A stretch of DNA of 64,000 nucleotides. It comes from Brienomyrus brachyistius (taxonomy: Eukaryota > Chordata > Actinopteri > Osteoglossiformes > Mormyridae). Location of the stretch: the NCBI RefSeq assembly GCF_023856365.1, contig NC_064548.1, positions 11,829,642 to 11,893,641 on the forward strand, read 5' to 3'. Positions 13,732-26,500 of this stretch are shown here, in pieces. The notes beneath the pieces were generated by a model, which was not told the origin of the DNA, did not search any database, and was given only the letters and a program-made list of their open reading frames with translations. Both the position numbers and the translations under genes were made by a program. Each line of letters starts with the position of its first letter. Positions within the stretch are counted from its first letter, which is position 1.

Positions 13732-14687
13732 TTTATTAAGTTGAACCGGCATTACACCTCAAACAGCACTTATTCTGAACCGCATTTGTACATGCAATAT
13801 CTATTGCGCTATATTACGTTTCTTATTCAAGTCCAGGGATTTCTTTTCAGAATAGAGAGGGGTATAGCTGTGATCACTGTCTAATTTGTACAGCTAAAAA
13901 TGGGGGAACTAAACTTCAAGTGATAGTCAAGCGTTTTTTTCTGTACATAGGGAATCACCCAGAAAAGATGACGCCCTTTATAACTTCTAGGAAGCGTCTT
14001 AGTGTCCAACCATATAATTATTTTTTGATTCTTAAGGAAAACAGAAATTTAAAGAAAATTAGATGATTTGTGCAACCTTTTGCAACCTTGCTTGATTTTA
14101 CAGTAAAAAAGTGCCAAGGCAACTTAACATATAACTGAGCACTTTCCCGCTGGTTAAATCATAGCATTATTACTACCATCATTACTGTTTTGTATAAACA
14201 AGACACACCTCTATTATTTTATAAAACATTGATGGAGTTGCATGGGATAAAATAGGAACTTGACCTTATAAAAGTTAATTAAGAATTCTGTACAAAATCA
14301 CAGCAAAATAATTCAGTATGGAATAGACTAGTAGTAAAATGTAGTTGAAAAAAATATATATCTTTGTTAATTTTCTCGATTGGCCCATTATCTGTTTAAA
14401 AATTGCATAGTTTCCAAATTATTGCTTGTGATTTTGTTACATGGATGATATTATTATAACATTCGTAATACGGCCACTTTGATTTCCCATTGTGACCGTC
14501 ATATAGAAGCGCTATAGAGTATAATACATAAGGCGAACAGGAGTGTTCATTCCAACCTCACCAAAAGGCAGTAACGATAATAAATACGTACATAAGTTTA
14601 AGCATGTAATATTTGCACTTTTGCATCAGTGAAATTCAAATGCGTAAATGCTTTCAGACAGTCTTTAACAGTGTGTCACTGTATTCG
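13732..14687 (-). other. neurod1: neurod1 3'UTR with candidate poly(A) signal
   Basis: The AT-rich sequence downstream of the neurod1 stop is expected to be 3'UTR. A minus-strand AATAAA (TTTATT at 13732-13737) would give a 3'UTR of roughly 1 kb; another occurs at 13503-13508. The true cleavage site cannot be decided from sequence. Confidence 0.45.
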
Positions 14688-15737
14688 TTAGTCGTGGAAT
14701 ATAGCATTCAGCTGCGCGTTCATGACTCTGTCATGGTGAGAATGTCCGTCATATGACATGATGTTTTCCATCGGTATCTCGCAGCGCTGTGCGGAGCTCG
14801 CGTAAAGGGACGGGTGAGCCTGCGGTCCCGCCAGACCCGCCGCTGGGTAATGCATGGTGAAGGCGTAGTTCTTTTCGAACTCTGCAGACGGCTCGTGCTT
14901 GAATGAAAAGTTCCCGTTCACACTTAAAGGGGGGCTCAGAGGTCCGTCGAATGAGGGACTAGTGCAGTCTGTTAGTACAGATTCGAAAAACGGCTCCAGT
15001 GCGCTCCCGTAGGAATGCGGCTTGACATGAAAAATGTGGGAGCTGTCCATTGTACCATATGGCGGGCTGGGAAGACCAGGGGTTTGATAAGAATAGGGAT
15101 GAGTAGCAAAGGAAGCACTGGGTGTTTGCATATGAGGGGGTATGTCCTGACTCTGCTCTGGAAGAAAAGTTCTGGGGTTCAGCTGGAGACAACCTGCTAC
15201 CAAATTAGTGGTTGGCTGTGATAATCCTTTGCATAGGGCCTGCACAAAGGACATCAAATCTGGACTTTTACCCGAACGTAGAATCTCAGAAAGAGCCCAT
15301 ATATAATTTTTAGCCAGCCTTAATGTCTCTATTTTTGAGAGCTTCTGAGTTTTCGAGTAACACGGAACAACTTTACGCAAACTCTCGAGCGCATCGTTTA
15401 GCCCGTGCATGCGGTTCCTCTCCCGCGCGTTCGCCTTCATGCGTCTAATTTTAAACCTCTGGAGGCGAGCTTTTGTCATTTTCTTCTTCTTCGGCCCGCG
15501 TCTCTTGGGTTTCTGATCGTCGCCATCTTCCTCCTCATCTTCCTCCTCGTCGTCATCATCTTCGAGTCGGTTGAGGCCATCTACATCATCTACATCAGCA
15601 TCCTTGTCTATCTCCTCGTGGTCCCCATTCTTCTTTTCCATATCGAGCTCATCTTGGGAACTAAGACATTCATCAGTCCAGTTTGAAGCACTCTGGGACT
15701 CCGGCATCATGCTCCCCTCTGTGTATGACTTGGTCAT
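14688..15737 (-). CDS. neurod1: NeuroD1, neurogenic/endocrine bHLH transcription factor
   Basis: A single intact coding exon encodes 349 residues, against 356 in human NEUROD1. It opens with MTKSY, as in other NeuroD1 proteins. An acidic Glu/Asp run lies at about 57-74, a basic nuclear localisation stretch ([10 protein letters not shown]) at 77-86, and the bHLH domain at about 98-152, with the DNA-contacting [14 protein letters not shown] intact. The conserved NeuroD-family region follows ([17 protein letters not shown]), then [21 protein letters not shown] and the end NAIFHD. Helix 1 reads LNDALESL, as in fish, whereas mammals have LNAALDNL. NeuroD1 heterodimerises with E proteins on CANNTG boxes and drives neuronal, retinal and pancreatic endocrine differentiation. 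The coding exon begins at 15746, just after a splice acceptor (tttctgacag), so an upstream noncoding exon is expected, as in other vertebrates. Confidence 0.98.
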   Translation of the reverse strand: MTKSYTEGSMMPESQSASNWTDECLSSQDELDMEKKNGDHEEIDKDADVDDVDGLNRLEDDDDEEEDEEEDGDDQKPKRRGPKKKKMTKARLQRFKIRRMKANARERNRMHGLNDALESLRKVVPCYSKTQKLSKIETLRLAKNYIWALSEILRSGKSPDLMSFVQALCKGLSQPTTNLVAGCLQLNPRTFLPEQSQDIPPHMQTPSASFATHPYSYQTPGLPSPPYGTMDSSHIFHVKPHSYGSALEPFFESVLTDCTSPSFDGPLSPPLSVNGNFSFKHEPSAEFEKNYAFTMHYPAAGLAGPQAHPSLYASSAQRCEIPMENIMSYDGHSHHDRVMNAQLNAIFHD

Positions 15738-15746
15738 TCTCGCACG

Positions 15747-16275
15747 CTGTCAGAAAGATAGCAAAATTAACCATGAAGGTAATACTGCCTGCACATTTAG
15801 TCAGCACAAAGCTTTTCTTATTTTTTTACATTGAAAAATAATAATATAATTAATCTGAATTCCAGTTTTGTTTTGAAGAACCAAACAAATATAATCCTGT
15901 GTATGGATTATTATCTACTTAGCTTTTACAACAGCCTACCGTTATGTAACTGTGATCAAGGTATAAGCAGATCAAGCTCTGCAGAACTTCTGTGTACTAC
16001 ATCTATCAAACGTATGAAACCCGAATGACTGAAAGAAAGCCAACTTTATGGTAAAGCGAAGGTGCATGTTAACATAATTTATAAAACCTACAATCATTAA
16101 AAACCGCAAAATTGTGATTTCGCGGTTTCTAATTGATATATACTTATACATATATACATATAAGTTTCGGATATTACGTATTTTGTTAATCAAGAATAAA
16201 AGCGATTGTGTTTGCGCTTGTTTGAAATTAAGCTGAAATTTCGTTTATACAGTAAACATGAAATAACAACAACAA

Positions 16276-16316
<41 letters not shown>

Positions 16317-16665
16317 CCTGAAATTCCTATGAAGTATTACTACTTTAAAACAATAACCAGTGCCTTAGCAATTTGGTGCAACAATTGAATTCTCAATGGT
16401 TCCCCCGATACTGTAACAGGTAGCATATTCTGTTATCATTTATTACACACTTATGGACGACACGTTGTGTTTAGTACACAGTAATCTACCTGTACTTTAA
16501 TTACATGATATTCAAATAAAATACATTAGCAGTAATTAAAAAGAGCATCATGATTAATTCATTAATAAGGCACAGAACTCTGCTTCCCGTTTTTTGTGGG
16601 AATTATTAAATACACAACAAATATAGCAGTACTGTAGGCAAGTCGACCTTTAAGTTGAAAAATAC
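15747..16665 (-). other. neurod1: neurod1 5'UTR intron (919 bp) with (AAT)n microsatellite
   Basis: The intron is bounded on the minus strand by a donor gtattt at 16665 and an acceptor ctttctgacag ending at 15747. It carries a clean trinucleotide microsatellite of about 12 AAT units at 16278-16315. No coding content was seen. Confidence 0.6.
16278..16315. repeat. (AAT)n microsatellite
   Basis: An uninterrupted run of about 12 ATA/AAT units inside the neurod1 5'UTR intron. It is likely length-polymorphic. Confidence 0.9.
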
Positions 16666-16745
16666 CTTTCTCCTGCAGAATGTCTTTTTATGTGAGTTGC
16701 ATGCCCTTCCAGGTGTGTTAGAGGTCCTGCGAAGTCTGTTATGAC
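16666..16745 (-). other. neurod1: neurod1 noncoding exon 1 (predicted)
   Basis: Exon 1 is inferred from a TATA box at 16769-16775, a start site expected about 30 bp downstream (near 16740), and a donor GAAAG|gtattt at 16666/16665. Vertebrate NEUROD1 genes have a short noncoding first exon with this layout. The 5' end is approximate. Confidence 0.55.
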
Positions 16746-16768
16746 AGGCTGCTGTACGGATGCGCAGG

Positions 16769-16994
16769 TTATATAGCGGTGCTGCTGATGCTGAGAGATG
16801 AGCATGTATACCTCTAGCCGCTGTTAATATCCTCGCACCAACGACTGTCAGGAAGCTCCACCTTTTTCTTCGGCACGCGCCATATGGTCAACTACGTCAG
16901 GCAAACGGCCCCAAGCGTCACGTGACAACTTCCATTTGTATTCAACAGAGCTCTCTATTCCATCCCTTTGTGGCCAAAAGAAAGTGGCCATCTG
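16769..16994 (-). promoter_or_regulatory. neurod1: neurod1 promoter: TATA box and E-boxes
   Basis: On the minus strand, gcTATATAAcc occupies 16777-16767. Upstream are E-boxes CATATG (16881-16886), CACGTG (16919-16924) and CAGATGG (16994-16988); the last is the preferred core of NeuroD/neurogenin factors. Known NEUROD1 promoters are E-box-regulated by neurogenins and by NEUROD1 itself. Which sites are used here is not shown by sequence. Confidence 0.55.
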
Positions 16995-19479
16995 TCGCCA
17001 GTTAGAGACTCTGCGGACCTGTTTGTACCCGCAGGATGAGTTAACCCTTTCACACACATATTTTCTTCTATAACAAAAACATACTGTAGGACTCATCCCA
17101 TTGAACACACGTGCGGGTTTATGTGCATTGGCTACACGTTACATGCGTACAGTTTCCATGTACGGGCTCAAATTTACACTACCAGATTTGTTAACAACTT
17201 GTGTATGATTGAGTATGAAACCTATGAGATTACACAGTAACTAGTAAACACAGAGAGTGGACTTAATCAAGTTAATTTTATTTACCCGAGTATAACCATG
17301 CATGCATACACAATTTAATCAATAAAAATAACACCAACAAAATAACGGCGATTATGATTATCAAGATGACTTTAAGTAGGATTTTAACGTTGATGCTATT
17401 TACGAAATAGGCCTAGACCGCATCCTAAAATAACTTGCACAAGGCTACTGGGTCAGACGACACTAAGCGTGGGTTTAAGCTTATTTGAAAAAGTCCAGTG
17501 CTTATCTCTGGTAATCTTTCTAATTGCGCGTGCTATTGATTGAAGACAGTGGTTGTGTAGTCTGGACTGAGCCCCCAGTAATGAGTCTCTTCTTTTGAGA
17601 CTGGGGGTCGGCACGCGAGCTGCACGCGCACAAACAAAAGCCTGTTTCACGGCTCGCTGGCCTCGTCCAGCGTTCAGAATCCACTGTTTTACATTCAGTT
17701 TGATATAATCCCTAAGAAAAATGACGGGGTGACCGTTAAACGGCCAGCAGGATAAATGGGAAAACCCAAGACAATAAGAAAAAAAAAACTTAATTGATTT
17801 CGGCCCATAACGGGGGAACAGTTGTGCTGGCGGTGGGTTACTAACACAGCGATTGTCTTTGCTTATAATGAAATTTTATCATGAACATAATTTTACCTTT
17901 ATTTAATCTGCTGAAAGACATGTCAATAGTCGCATCCATCTTCTGTCAAAGGCGGTATAACTGGCCAAAATTCATCAACCACGTTATATCTTAACGGGAT
18001 CAGATTAATAAATGTATTGCGTTTCTCCCTAACACAAAACCCGACCGTTCGATATCTCTTGGGAATGCTGTAATATCTTAATTATAGTAAATGATGCCTG
18101 CCAAACAATTGTTATTTTTATTTGTAATTATGCATTTTCTTGCCTTATTATATAGCTTTATATTTCATTCCAGAGATGAAATTCTGGTTAAATAAAGTAG
18201 ACAATAACATATTTTAAACATATTCACTACAGAATTTTGATGCCTGGTGTTTTACGAGAAATAGCAAGAGTCTTTATATACGTTTGCTCAAGCTTGAAAA
18301 GTGTTGCCTTCCTCATGTTTACTCAGCTCTGATAAGTCTATATTTAACATCTGGTAATGGTCTGAGTCAAACGCGCAGGGTGCATGTCCGCAGGTTGAAA
18401 ACCAGGTAACTGTGAAGTGGTCACAGAAATTCGGCGCCTCCTAGCTCTGGGGAAGGGCAGTTAATCTTTCTCATAAAACGACAAGTTTTGTTGATCAAAC
18501 CCCCTTCCATCAGCAAAGCGCTGATTTGGAATGTTTGCCTTGCGCCAGCTCATGGTTACCGCGCAATCCACGGCCGCCGTGGCGTTTAAAGTGATCGAAA
18601 AGAAGGGATCAGTTCAGCACCACCGACAGCTACTCTCGACAGCAGCAGGGATCTTGAGGAAAATACATACATACATACACATATGACAACATATACCGAT
18701 GACGATATACACACACACACGCGTATTATTTTGGCTTCTTTCCTTTCATTATCTCACATCACTATACATTATTTCTCGTGCTTCAAGAGTTTCACATCAG
18801 TCCAGCTTTTGGTGTCGTACAAATCCACAGGCTTTAACGGTAAATGCACACTAACGGAGATCCAATGAAATAACTCATGAAAACAAATAAAAAATAATCT
18901 AGTGCTACTAGGATGCCGAATGAGCCACGTTATCCATTATTCTAATAACTTAATTAGTTTCAGTACCTTATTTTAATAATTGTCCAAGTTATCAAGTTAA
19001 AATGGAAATCTTGTCTCTCACGAATGCATCTTACTTATAAAAAGTATATCCACAAGCACTTGATACGGACTGAAAACAGTAACGTTTTAAATGAACAAAT
19101 ACTAAAATGACTGAATTGCTATTAATTATTATATTGCTCAAAATCACTGCAATTATTCAGTGATAAGATTCATTATCAGTAACCAGGAGGGTGAATAATA
19201 CGAAGGGTGAACGATAGATGTTCAATAAGGTATGAAGATTATAAAAATGAAAGTGATGTGCAGAGATTTAACTTCAATAGGAAAATGAATTATTCCATAG
19301 TGTAATATAAGTATAATACTAATTCTAATACATTTTAAAGGACTTACAGCAAAGATGTAGACTCTGGCTCGTGCTGTACATGTTTTGCACTGAATATGTT
19401 TTTTTCCCCCAGCAGTGGCAATGCGATTTAAATATTGATGATCTGACCTTTCATTTTCCTCCACCTAATCAAGTCATTT

Positions 19480-19680
19480 TCCCCAAACAGGAGACCGGTG
19501 CATCACCCCAATGCCTTTCCGCTTCAATAGGGAGTTAGATTAAACGAATTCAGCTTCCCATTTCACTGTTCTCCCATCGCACTAATTGCTTATGCAAAAA
19601 TGCAGATTTGTATTAATTAGTTACTCTGCTGATTAGTTGTATGGTGTTTTCGCCTAATAAATCATACCAGTATAGAGGAA
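19480..19680. promoter_or_regulatory. candidate enhancer with clustered homeodomain motifs
   Basis: Within 200 bp lie a TAATTG (near 19583), an octamer-like TTATGCAAAA (19590-19599), an ATTAATTAG (19612-19620) and a GATTAG (19631-19636; paired-class/Otx-type core). The density exceeds that of the surrounding AT-rich DNA. It lies about 2.7 kb upstream of the neurod1 promoter. The regulatory role is inferred and needs a cross-species alignment. Confidence 0.3.
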
Positions 19681-19834
19681 CAGACAATATTTTGGCTCAT
19701 GACCCAAGTGTGGTTGAGGAATGAATATGGTTTTCATATTAAAAGAAAGATTTAGCAATAACGGCTTTGAATCGCAGGTAAAGCCACCTGCTGAATTTAC
19801 GGACTGCTGAATATGTGTGTATGCGCGCGCGTGG

Positions 19835-20130
19835 GTTTATGTGTGTGTGTGTAGGTGGGGGATCAGATGTACATTACATTGTGGGGACCAAGTGTCCCCA
19901 CAATGTGATAAAAACCAGACGTTGTGGGAACCGTTTTTTCGGTCCCCACATGGGGAAATTCAATTTTATAAATATCTGTGACTGCCATAAAAAAAAACTA
20001 CAAATGCCAAAAGTTTTCTATTTTGTCTGGTTACTTATGGTTAAGGTTACAGCTGTGTAGGGGTTATGGGTGTCATATTTATGATTAGGATTATACCCAT
20101 GGATGGATAAATGGATGGTCCCCATAAAGA
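19835..20130 (+). mobile_element. GTGGGGAC-type interspersed repeat, copy 1
   Basis: The copy starts after a TG microsatellite with cattgtggggaccaagtg, has the internal palindrome gtggggacc...tgtccccac, then the shared body 'ctgtgactgc-ataaaaaaaact', 'ggttacttatggttaaggtt', and ends 'gtccccataaagatata'. Two more copies in the same order lie at 50030-50570. No coding capacity was seen. Confidence 0.7.
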
Positions 20131-20150
20131 TATAAGTACAGTAAGTACAG

Positions 20151-20152
<2 letters not shown>

Positions 20153-20230
<78 letters not shown>

Positions 20231-20240
20231 GCGCGCGCGC
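20153..20240. repeat. compound microsatellite (TG)n(GA)n(GC)n
   Basis: About 14 TG units run directly into about 23 GA units, with one GGG interruption, then about 5 GC units. TG and GC tracts can adopt Z-DNA, and GA tracts can form triplexes. The overlapping open frames are artefacts of the repeat. Confidence 0.9.
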
Positions 20241-20551
20241 GGGGCATACTTATATATGATACATATTGATATATGAGTATGCATGTGTGTTACATGAACC
20301 ATAGCGTAGGTTATGACTACTGAAAGTTTAATTAAAGCAATTAGTGCAAGAGACGGTATTGGGCTTATTCATCTGTAAGTTAATACAAAATGAGCTACGT
20401 TCTAAAATTCGCAATGCTATAGTTGAAAAAGACTGCTGTAGAATATTTTATTATTTAATAAATTGCTAAGACGTCAGTGAAAATGTACTTGCAGGTTTCT
20501 CTCAGAGGTCGATGGAAAATTGTATGAATTTGCTTTCTTTCCTGGATAAAA

Positions 20552-20565
20552 GCGCCACCTCGTGG
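20552..20565 (-). promoter_or_regulatory. CTCF-like motif between neurod1 and itprid2
   Basis: The minus strand reads CCACGAGGTGGCGC, which differs from the CTCF core consensus (CCASYAGRKGGCRS) at one position. Its place between two genes with different expected expression would suit a boundary element. Binding is not shown. Confidence 0.35.
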
Positions 20566-23320
20566 ATGTGCTTGAATTTCTTCTATCGAAATCTTGTATT
20601 ATTACACGAAGTATAAAAAAAGTACATAGGCTTGCAAATCTTCTATTCTACAATACACTGGCATATTTTAATAACCTGGAGAAAGAAATCCACCTTATAC
20701 AATAGTTCGGCTCGATCTATTTTAATACATACACTTGTTCGTCATAATTAATAAAGTTTTCCCTGACTCATATTAAGCTAACAAACATTAAAATTACTTA
20801 AAATTTAAAACTCAGTAGATTAGGCTATTTCTGACGGCAGCTTCAACTATATATAACTTTGCTCTGTTCAGTTGATCATATCTTCAAATAATATTTCATT
20901 ATCATCAGATTTCATGGCTGATGAATCTTTGCATTAAAAGTATACAGCAACGCAGCGAATAACACATTTAGGTCGAGATCTTTTAAATTTGAAAATTCAT
21001 CATTTTTACTTTTCATAATAATATGATTTTTTTAAAACAGGAAATCCCATAACATATTATTTTAAAAATACAACAACTATAGGTTTACTTTAGTTACAAC
21101 TCTAACTAATATGAAAAGAAAAAAGTTTCTACTTACTAATTCAAATACGTATCATAACACTGCAGGCTATACCAACAAATTATAAACAAAACCTTTTAAA
21201 AGGTATTTTGTCCGTTAAGAATTAAATGCGTAGGGCACATAAAATTATTTTAGCATTATGTAAACATGTTAACAATAGGAGGACGAGAGCATCGTACATT
21301 TCTGTATTTCATATTCTCCATAAAGATGGCATCCATCCATATATCATAATGTTAACTGTCCTCGGGGAAAATGGCAAAATAAATATTATGTTCCATGTAA
21401 CACAATCTACCACCCCATCTGTTTTCATGGCGAACTATGAATTTTAATTAAAATCCCACTGAGACGTAGAGAAAGACAGCAAACGGACCGCAACTTTTAT
21501 GAACAAGCAATATACCGCCACCAAGTTAACAAAAAAGGGATAGCGAACTTATTTTTACATTGTATTTCCATTTCGTTGTTTCCTCATATTCTTTAATGAA
21601 TCCTACTTAAGACAGGCAAAATTATAAGAGACAAAATGTCAGTATTCAGTACTACAATTTTCCCGATATCAAACTAAATTGATTGGTAATTAAGGCAAAC
21701 ATTTGGATGCGCTTGCTTACAGCGGGAAGATTTCTAGAAACTAGCAAAGCATTAATCAATTCCACACGTTGGGAAATTGTATGCTGTCCTCTAGTGGGAA
21801 ATACTTAACATTACACCAGCTTTTATTCAAATTCCTTTGTGCCATTTTGTTAAAACTATGTTGATTTTATTTTTATTCAGGGGGCAATACCAAGAGAGGA
21901 TTTAATAACAAACCATCAAGAGTTTTGTTGCTGGTAGTATGTTTAATAGAATTTCCTTAGTTAAACAATAAGGTCATTTGGGTAAAACTGGACCCACATT
22001 AACGAATCAGGCCTCACTTTAACAACACGGTCTTCGCGGGACATATAAATTTCACCGTGGTGACACGATCTAAAGGTATTGTAAAAATACCACAAAGAAC
22101 ATAAATCGACTTCACTATCATATAATCATCGGCAGGGTTTAAAAATGTTAAATCGATAATGTGCCATGCTGTTTTAGCCTGTGGTGTATTACATTTACAG
22201 TCAAGAGGACAATGTGAATTCCAAAGAACAAACTGGGCAAGGAAAGGAACCGTGTCTTTTTGGATTGGGGGAGTAAGAATGAACGAGAGGTGTGCTGGCC
22301 TGGCTTTGCAGTGGTTAGAAGGAGTCGTAGCATACCGAAGAACGGTGGAATTTTACTCTGGAATATTCGTGTTAAAGCTGTAGATACAGCTATAGGTAGC
22401 AAAGTTATACTTGAATCTAATTTGCATTAAGTAAATTTGCATTGTGTGGGTGTACCAAGCACACGTGGTATGCCTAATATAATATCAACCATGCAGTGGT
22501 AAAACACCTAGCAGATCTCATCGTGGAAATTCATCGTGGAATACATAGGTATTCCTTTATTAATAAACTAAAAGAACAGATGCTGTGTCAAACACGTGGA
22601 GCCACAGCGCAGTTGCCATTTTGCCCATCACACTTCAAACAGGACAGGCAGTCCGGAAACATTACACTGTAGGCCGCTTCAAGCATGCATATACTATAAC
22701 CGAATTTCCATAAGGATCAGTTATGATACACGTATAATGTACCGCAAATTTACAAATATGATGCAACTCTGTTGCCAAATGCATTTTAATTTTCATATTA
22801 CTCGAAATCATTGTGCGTGGATTAGTTTGCAAAAATTGTTCACAATATTACAGTTTTAAGATGCCAATAAATGTAATGATGCTAATTGTATTTTGCCTTT
22901 GCGGATATTATTATATCTGTTTACATTTAACATGACGCATTTCTGGGTGGAGTGAAGATTTCTTTTGCTGAAAAAAAACTCACCGAAAGAGTCCTACTGA
23001 TATCGCGGATATAAACAGAAACTAGCGCAGAGTGAAGTTAATAAAACAGTGCTTTTGCATATATGTAGACCTATATATTATGGCTGAAAAGTAATCCATA
23101 ACTATGATGCTGTTAACACTCATATAAGTTATATCTGCCGGGTGAAAAAGATCTGAATGCAACTAATGTCGAGTACATTTCTGAATAAATGTCTTTAGTT
23201 ACATTAAATAACGTTTATTATATGTGCACGTATTATTATAGACAGTAATATATTACTAGGTCTGCTATCAAATCTTCTCTATTATAGTGGCCGAACCGTA
23301 TCTCTGCTCTTTTCTATAAT

Positions 23321-23534
23321 GACGTGTTATCCCGGTTCCAGTGCACGGTCCCGCTTTTCTGAGACTTTTCGCAGAGACTCGCCCTCTTTTTTCGCGTTAC
23401 TTTTGTATCCCACACGGAAGCGGAAGCGCAGCTGTTTTCAGAAGTTGGCCTGACGTCGCCTACGGTGTGGAGTCGCCCCGGCAAAAGTCTCCGAAAAGCC
23501 TCCCGGATCTGTTCGTTAGCATGGTGAAAATCAC
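23321..23534 (+). promoter_or_regulatory. itprid2: itprid2 promoter and noncoding exon 1 (CpG-rich)
   Basis: A CpG-rich island (about 23320-23730) has two adjacent CGGAAG ETS-type sites (23415-23426), a TGACGTC CRE-like site (23451-23457) and no TATA box. A strong donor sequence, ATCAC|gtaagt, ends the presumed exon at 23534. The next exon starts at 31375, with the coding ATG at 31403. Exon 1 carries one late ATG (23521) in a strong context that opens a five-codon upstream ORF after splicing. The transcription start is not determined. Confidence 0.55.
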
Positions 23535-26500
23535 GTAAGTCAAAGGGGGAAAAAAACCCTGGCGTCGTGCGGATGCGTAAGAGCTGGCATCGCTGCCGTG
23601 GACACGGTGCTGTTCGCAAGTTGTCACATACTATTGCTTTTAAGAAGAGCTGTGCAGTTTAACAGCACTTAACGTCATTGCTTGCAGTCAAGCGGTTGTG
23701 ATTTCTTGCCCCGGTTGCGTGAGTCTCTGCTCTCTCGCGTCTGCGGTATCGTTACATTTCTGTTACAAAGTTAAGATTAAACAGTTTTCAAAGTGAAGGC
23801 AGTAATGCGTCATACGAAGAAGTCCGGTAGCGATAAAAAACAGGGAACGTCCAGGAAGCTGGAGATCAGTACATGCTCCTGCTTGGAGGGGTATCCGTAA
23901 TAGCCCCGCTTTAAGGAAAGGGAAACCGCGGCGAAGTGCATAAAGGCCAAATTAACACAGTATTTCAACTTTGGCTGGTTCTGTAATTTTTGGGACATTA
24001 GTGAGTAAATTAATCACAGAGACTGGGAATACTGCAGTTGAAGTTTGAGGTTTTGTTAGTGAGATTCGGTGGGATTAAATACGTTTTTTTCTCAACTTTA
24101 AAGAAAAGTCATTATAACTTTGTTTCACTTTTTTTAATTTACGTTACAGCATATCCAGAAGCCACCTACATAGAAATTGATTATTTTCCCAAGGTGTTCC
24201 GAGTTTTCCATCCTTTCTCCTTCAGTATCGTTACTCCCCCATTATTTGCTATACATATTACTAATTACTCTCTATACCTCCGATGAAAATGACCCGTTTG
24301 TGGTGGTGTAGAAGGGTTCAGCCAATGTGATTTTCTTGTTTTAGTTTGATGTATTCCAGAAGTGAGTTTTGAAAACTTGGCGGCATGTCTTTTTTCCAGG
24401 TGGTTTGATTTTTTTGCTTTTTATTGTCCGTGGCTGCATGTGTAACAAAATGTTTGTTGTCCGGTAATATTGCATTCCTCAAGACCGATCTTGTCTTTGC
24501 AAGTAATTCATGCAATAGATTCCTAAAATAGTACTAACACTACTATATATAGGAAAGTTAAGGGACCTATGCATTTTCCGTGGCATAATGGCGCATGGGG
24601 ACACTGCAGAAAATGTAAAGGTTTTAGGCATTTTTCAGGTATTTGAGTTGTACTGGCTCACACCTTCCTGAAGAGCAGGTGCGACGGGTGTAAGACGACT
24701 CCGATACAGAAGCGAAGAATACATAAGCTTTAAATCTCCTTCACGTGTTTATGGGATGGTTTAGGCAGAAATGCGCACATCAATGGCGGAATTCTAATTT
24801 TGTTCCCATGTTTCTGCGCTTCTAAAAGGATTGTGAAACTTTTTTTCTGTTTCTTGTGAATTACTCGCGAAAACTCAGTCACCTGGACTTGACAAGCTTT
24901 TGCGGTTGCACCCGAAGTCCTAAAACTATGACGGAGTTTGCGAGAAGTCGCACGCGCCTTTGTGGACCACGCGATGACGTCTGCCGTGTCTTTTCACGCG
25001 GTCACGCAGGATCCCCATCTCATAACTGTGGAGACTAGTTGTTTGTCCAGCATTGCGCAAGAGGCGTGCTTACGTAGCAAGCAGAGTGTCATAATCACAG
25101 ATGAACCCTTACACGCGTACCCGTTTTGTTGGCTAGTGCCATTTCCATGCATTTCTGTGGGATAATATGATTGACTGGCGGCCGCAAAAATTCAGTCCAG
25201 TGTGCCAGGTAATCCATTAGCTGCAGAAGTCGTTGAATGATTCATGTTAGTGTCAGCAGGGAAAAGAGATCCCTGGATTTTAGGGTGCTCAAAAGCTTTT
25301 CTTGGATTCTACACAGTTCGTCTTTCAGTCTTATTCTGCAGATTTCCGTGGCAGTTTTACGTAACAAAAAAAGTGCAACTGAAGTGACTTGGACCAAAGG
25401 GAAACTAATTTAACTTATTTCCCGTCGTCTATCTCCATATGCAGATTTTAAGCTCAGGACATGCACAGCCCTCACACCCATTGCAGGGTTTACAGCTTGT
25501 TTCACGATGTAGCGCTCTCTAAAAACCACCATCGCGTCGTCACTCTGTTAACGACCCGTGCTCAGCATGCATAACGTGCATTGCCTTAACATGCTGGAGA
25601 TGTGTGGCCCGCAGAAGGTTACTGAGGTTCTTCTCTTGTGAGCTTTTATGATTCATGTTGCAGTTTGAATTCCGAGCGGTTAAGGAGCTATAATCATAGT
25701 CTTTTTGCTCTGGAGGGGGCAGTTGTTTCACCATCAAAGACACCTTCTTTCGCTTTAGTAAATACCCAGAACTGCAAGGCTTTAATATATATGTCACATT
25801 TAACATGGAAACGTATCATAAAACCAAACATTTGGCATAACACTGCTAAGTGAAATGAATGAAGAAGTACTTAAAGCTGTACTTCCTCGCTGAACTGAGT
25901 CTTGTTCCTTTGTCACACATACACCGCCGTATTGGGTTAATCTGTGGCCTTTTGATGTTAAGTCTGAATTTCCTCTGTAGCCTTGCTGCATTCAGATCCG
26001 ACACAAGTCAGCGTAACGTGGACCTTACCCAGGCTAATGATTTCTTAACGTTTTTACGATAGCTGGAATCTGGTACACTGTGTCTTGTGCCTTTATATGT
26101 CGACTTAGGAATAGCAGAAAATGGCCGTGTGTGTCTGTGTATTTATATATGTGTATGTTATGTTTTTTTTCCATCTATTTTTGGATTGACAGTTGGTTTC
26201 TCTTAGTTGTAGAACAATCCCACAGTTTTGAACAAGAGGCACAAAATCTGCTTCAAAATAAGTCATTGATCTGAGATGTGGCCCAAACATGTTCTTTGGA
26301 GTGACTCACTTAGCAAGAATGTTATGGATATTACACCTACATATGTTTGTGTGTACATATAGTGCGTGCGTGTGTGTGTGTATATATATACTTAATTTAC
26401 ATATGTTGCTATTTCTGGGTGTTTTGTTGTTGTTGCTGCTGATTTAAGTCCACGGTACTGCAAATTATTTTCACAGTTTCTGCTTATCTTATTTATTCTA

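Larger units (their letters stand above)
17000..23320. other. intergenic DNA between neurod1 and itprid2
   Basis: About 6.3 kb separates the divergent neurod1 and itprid2 promoters. No coding gene was recognised. It contains a candidate homeodomain-rich enhancer (19480-19680), a GTGGGGAC-type interspersed repeat (19835-20130), a compound microsatellite (20153-20240) and CTCF-like motifs (20552-20565 and, weaker, 21786-21797). Confidence 0.6.

Noticed and set aside
15405..15834. Plus-strand ORFs of 93 and 87 residues
   Set aside because: Antisense shadows of the neurod1 acidic and basic regions.
20018..20302. Ser/Leu- and His/Thr-repeat ORFs
   Set aside because: Pure translation of the TG/GA microsatellite.
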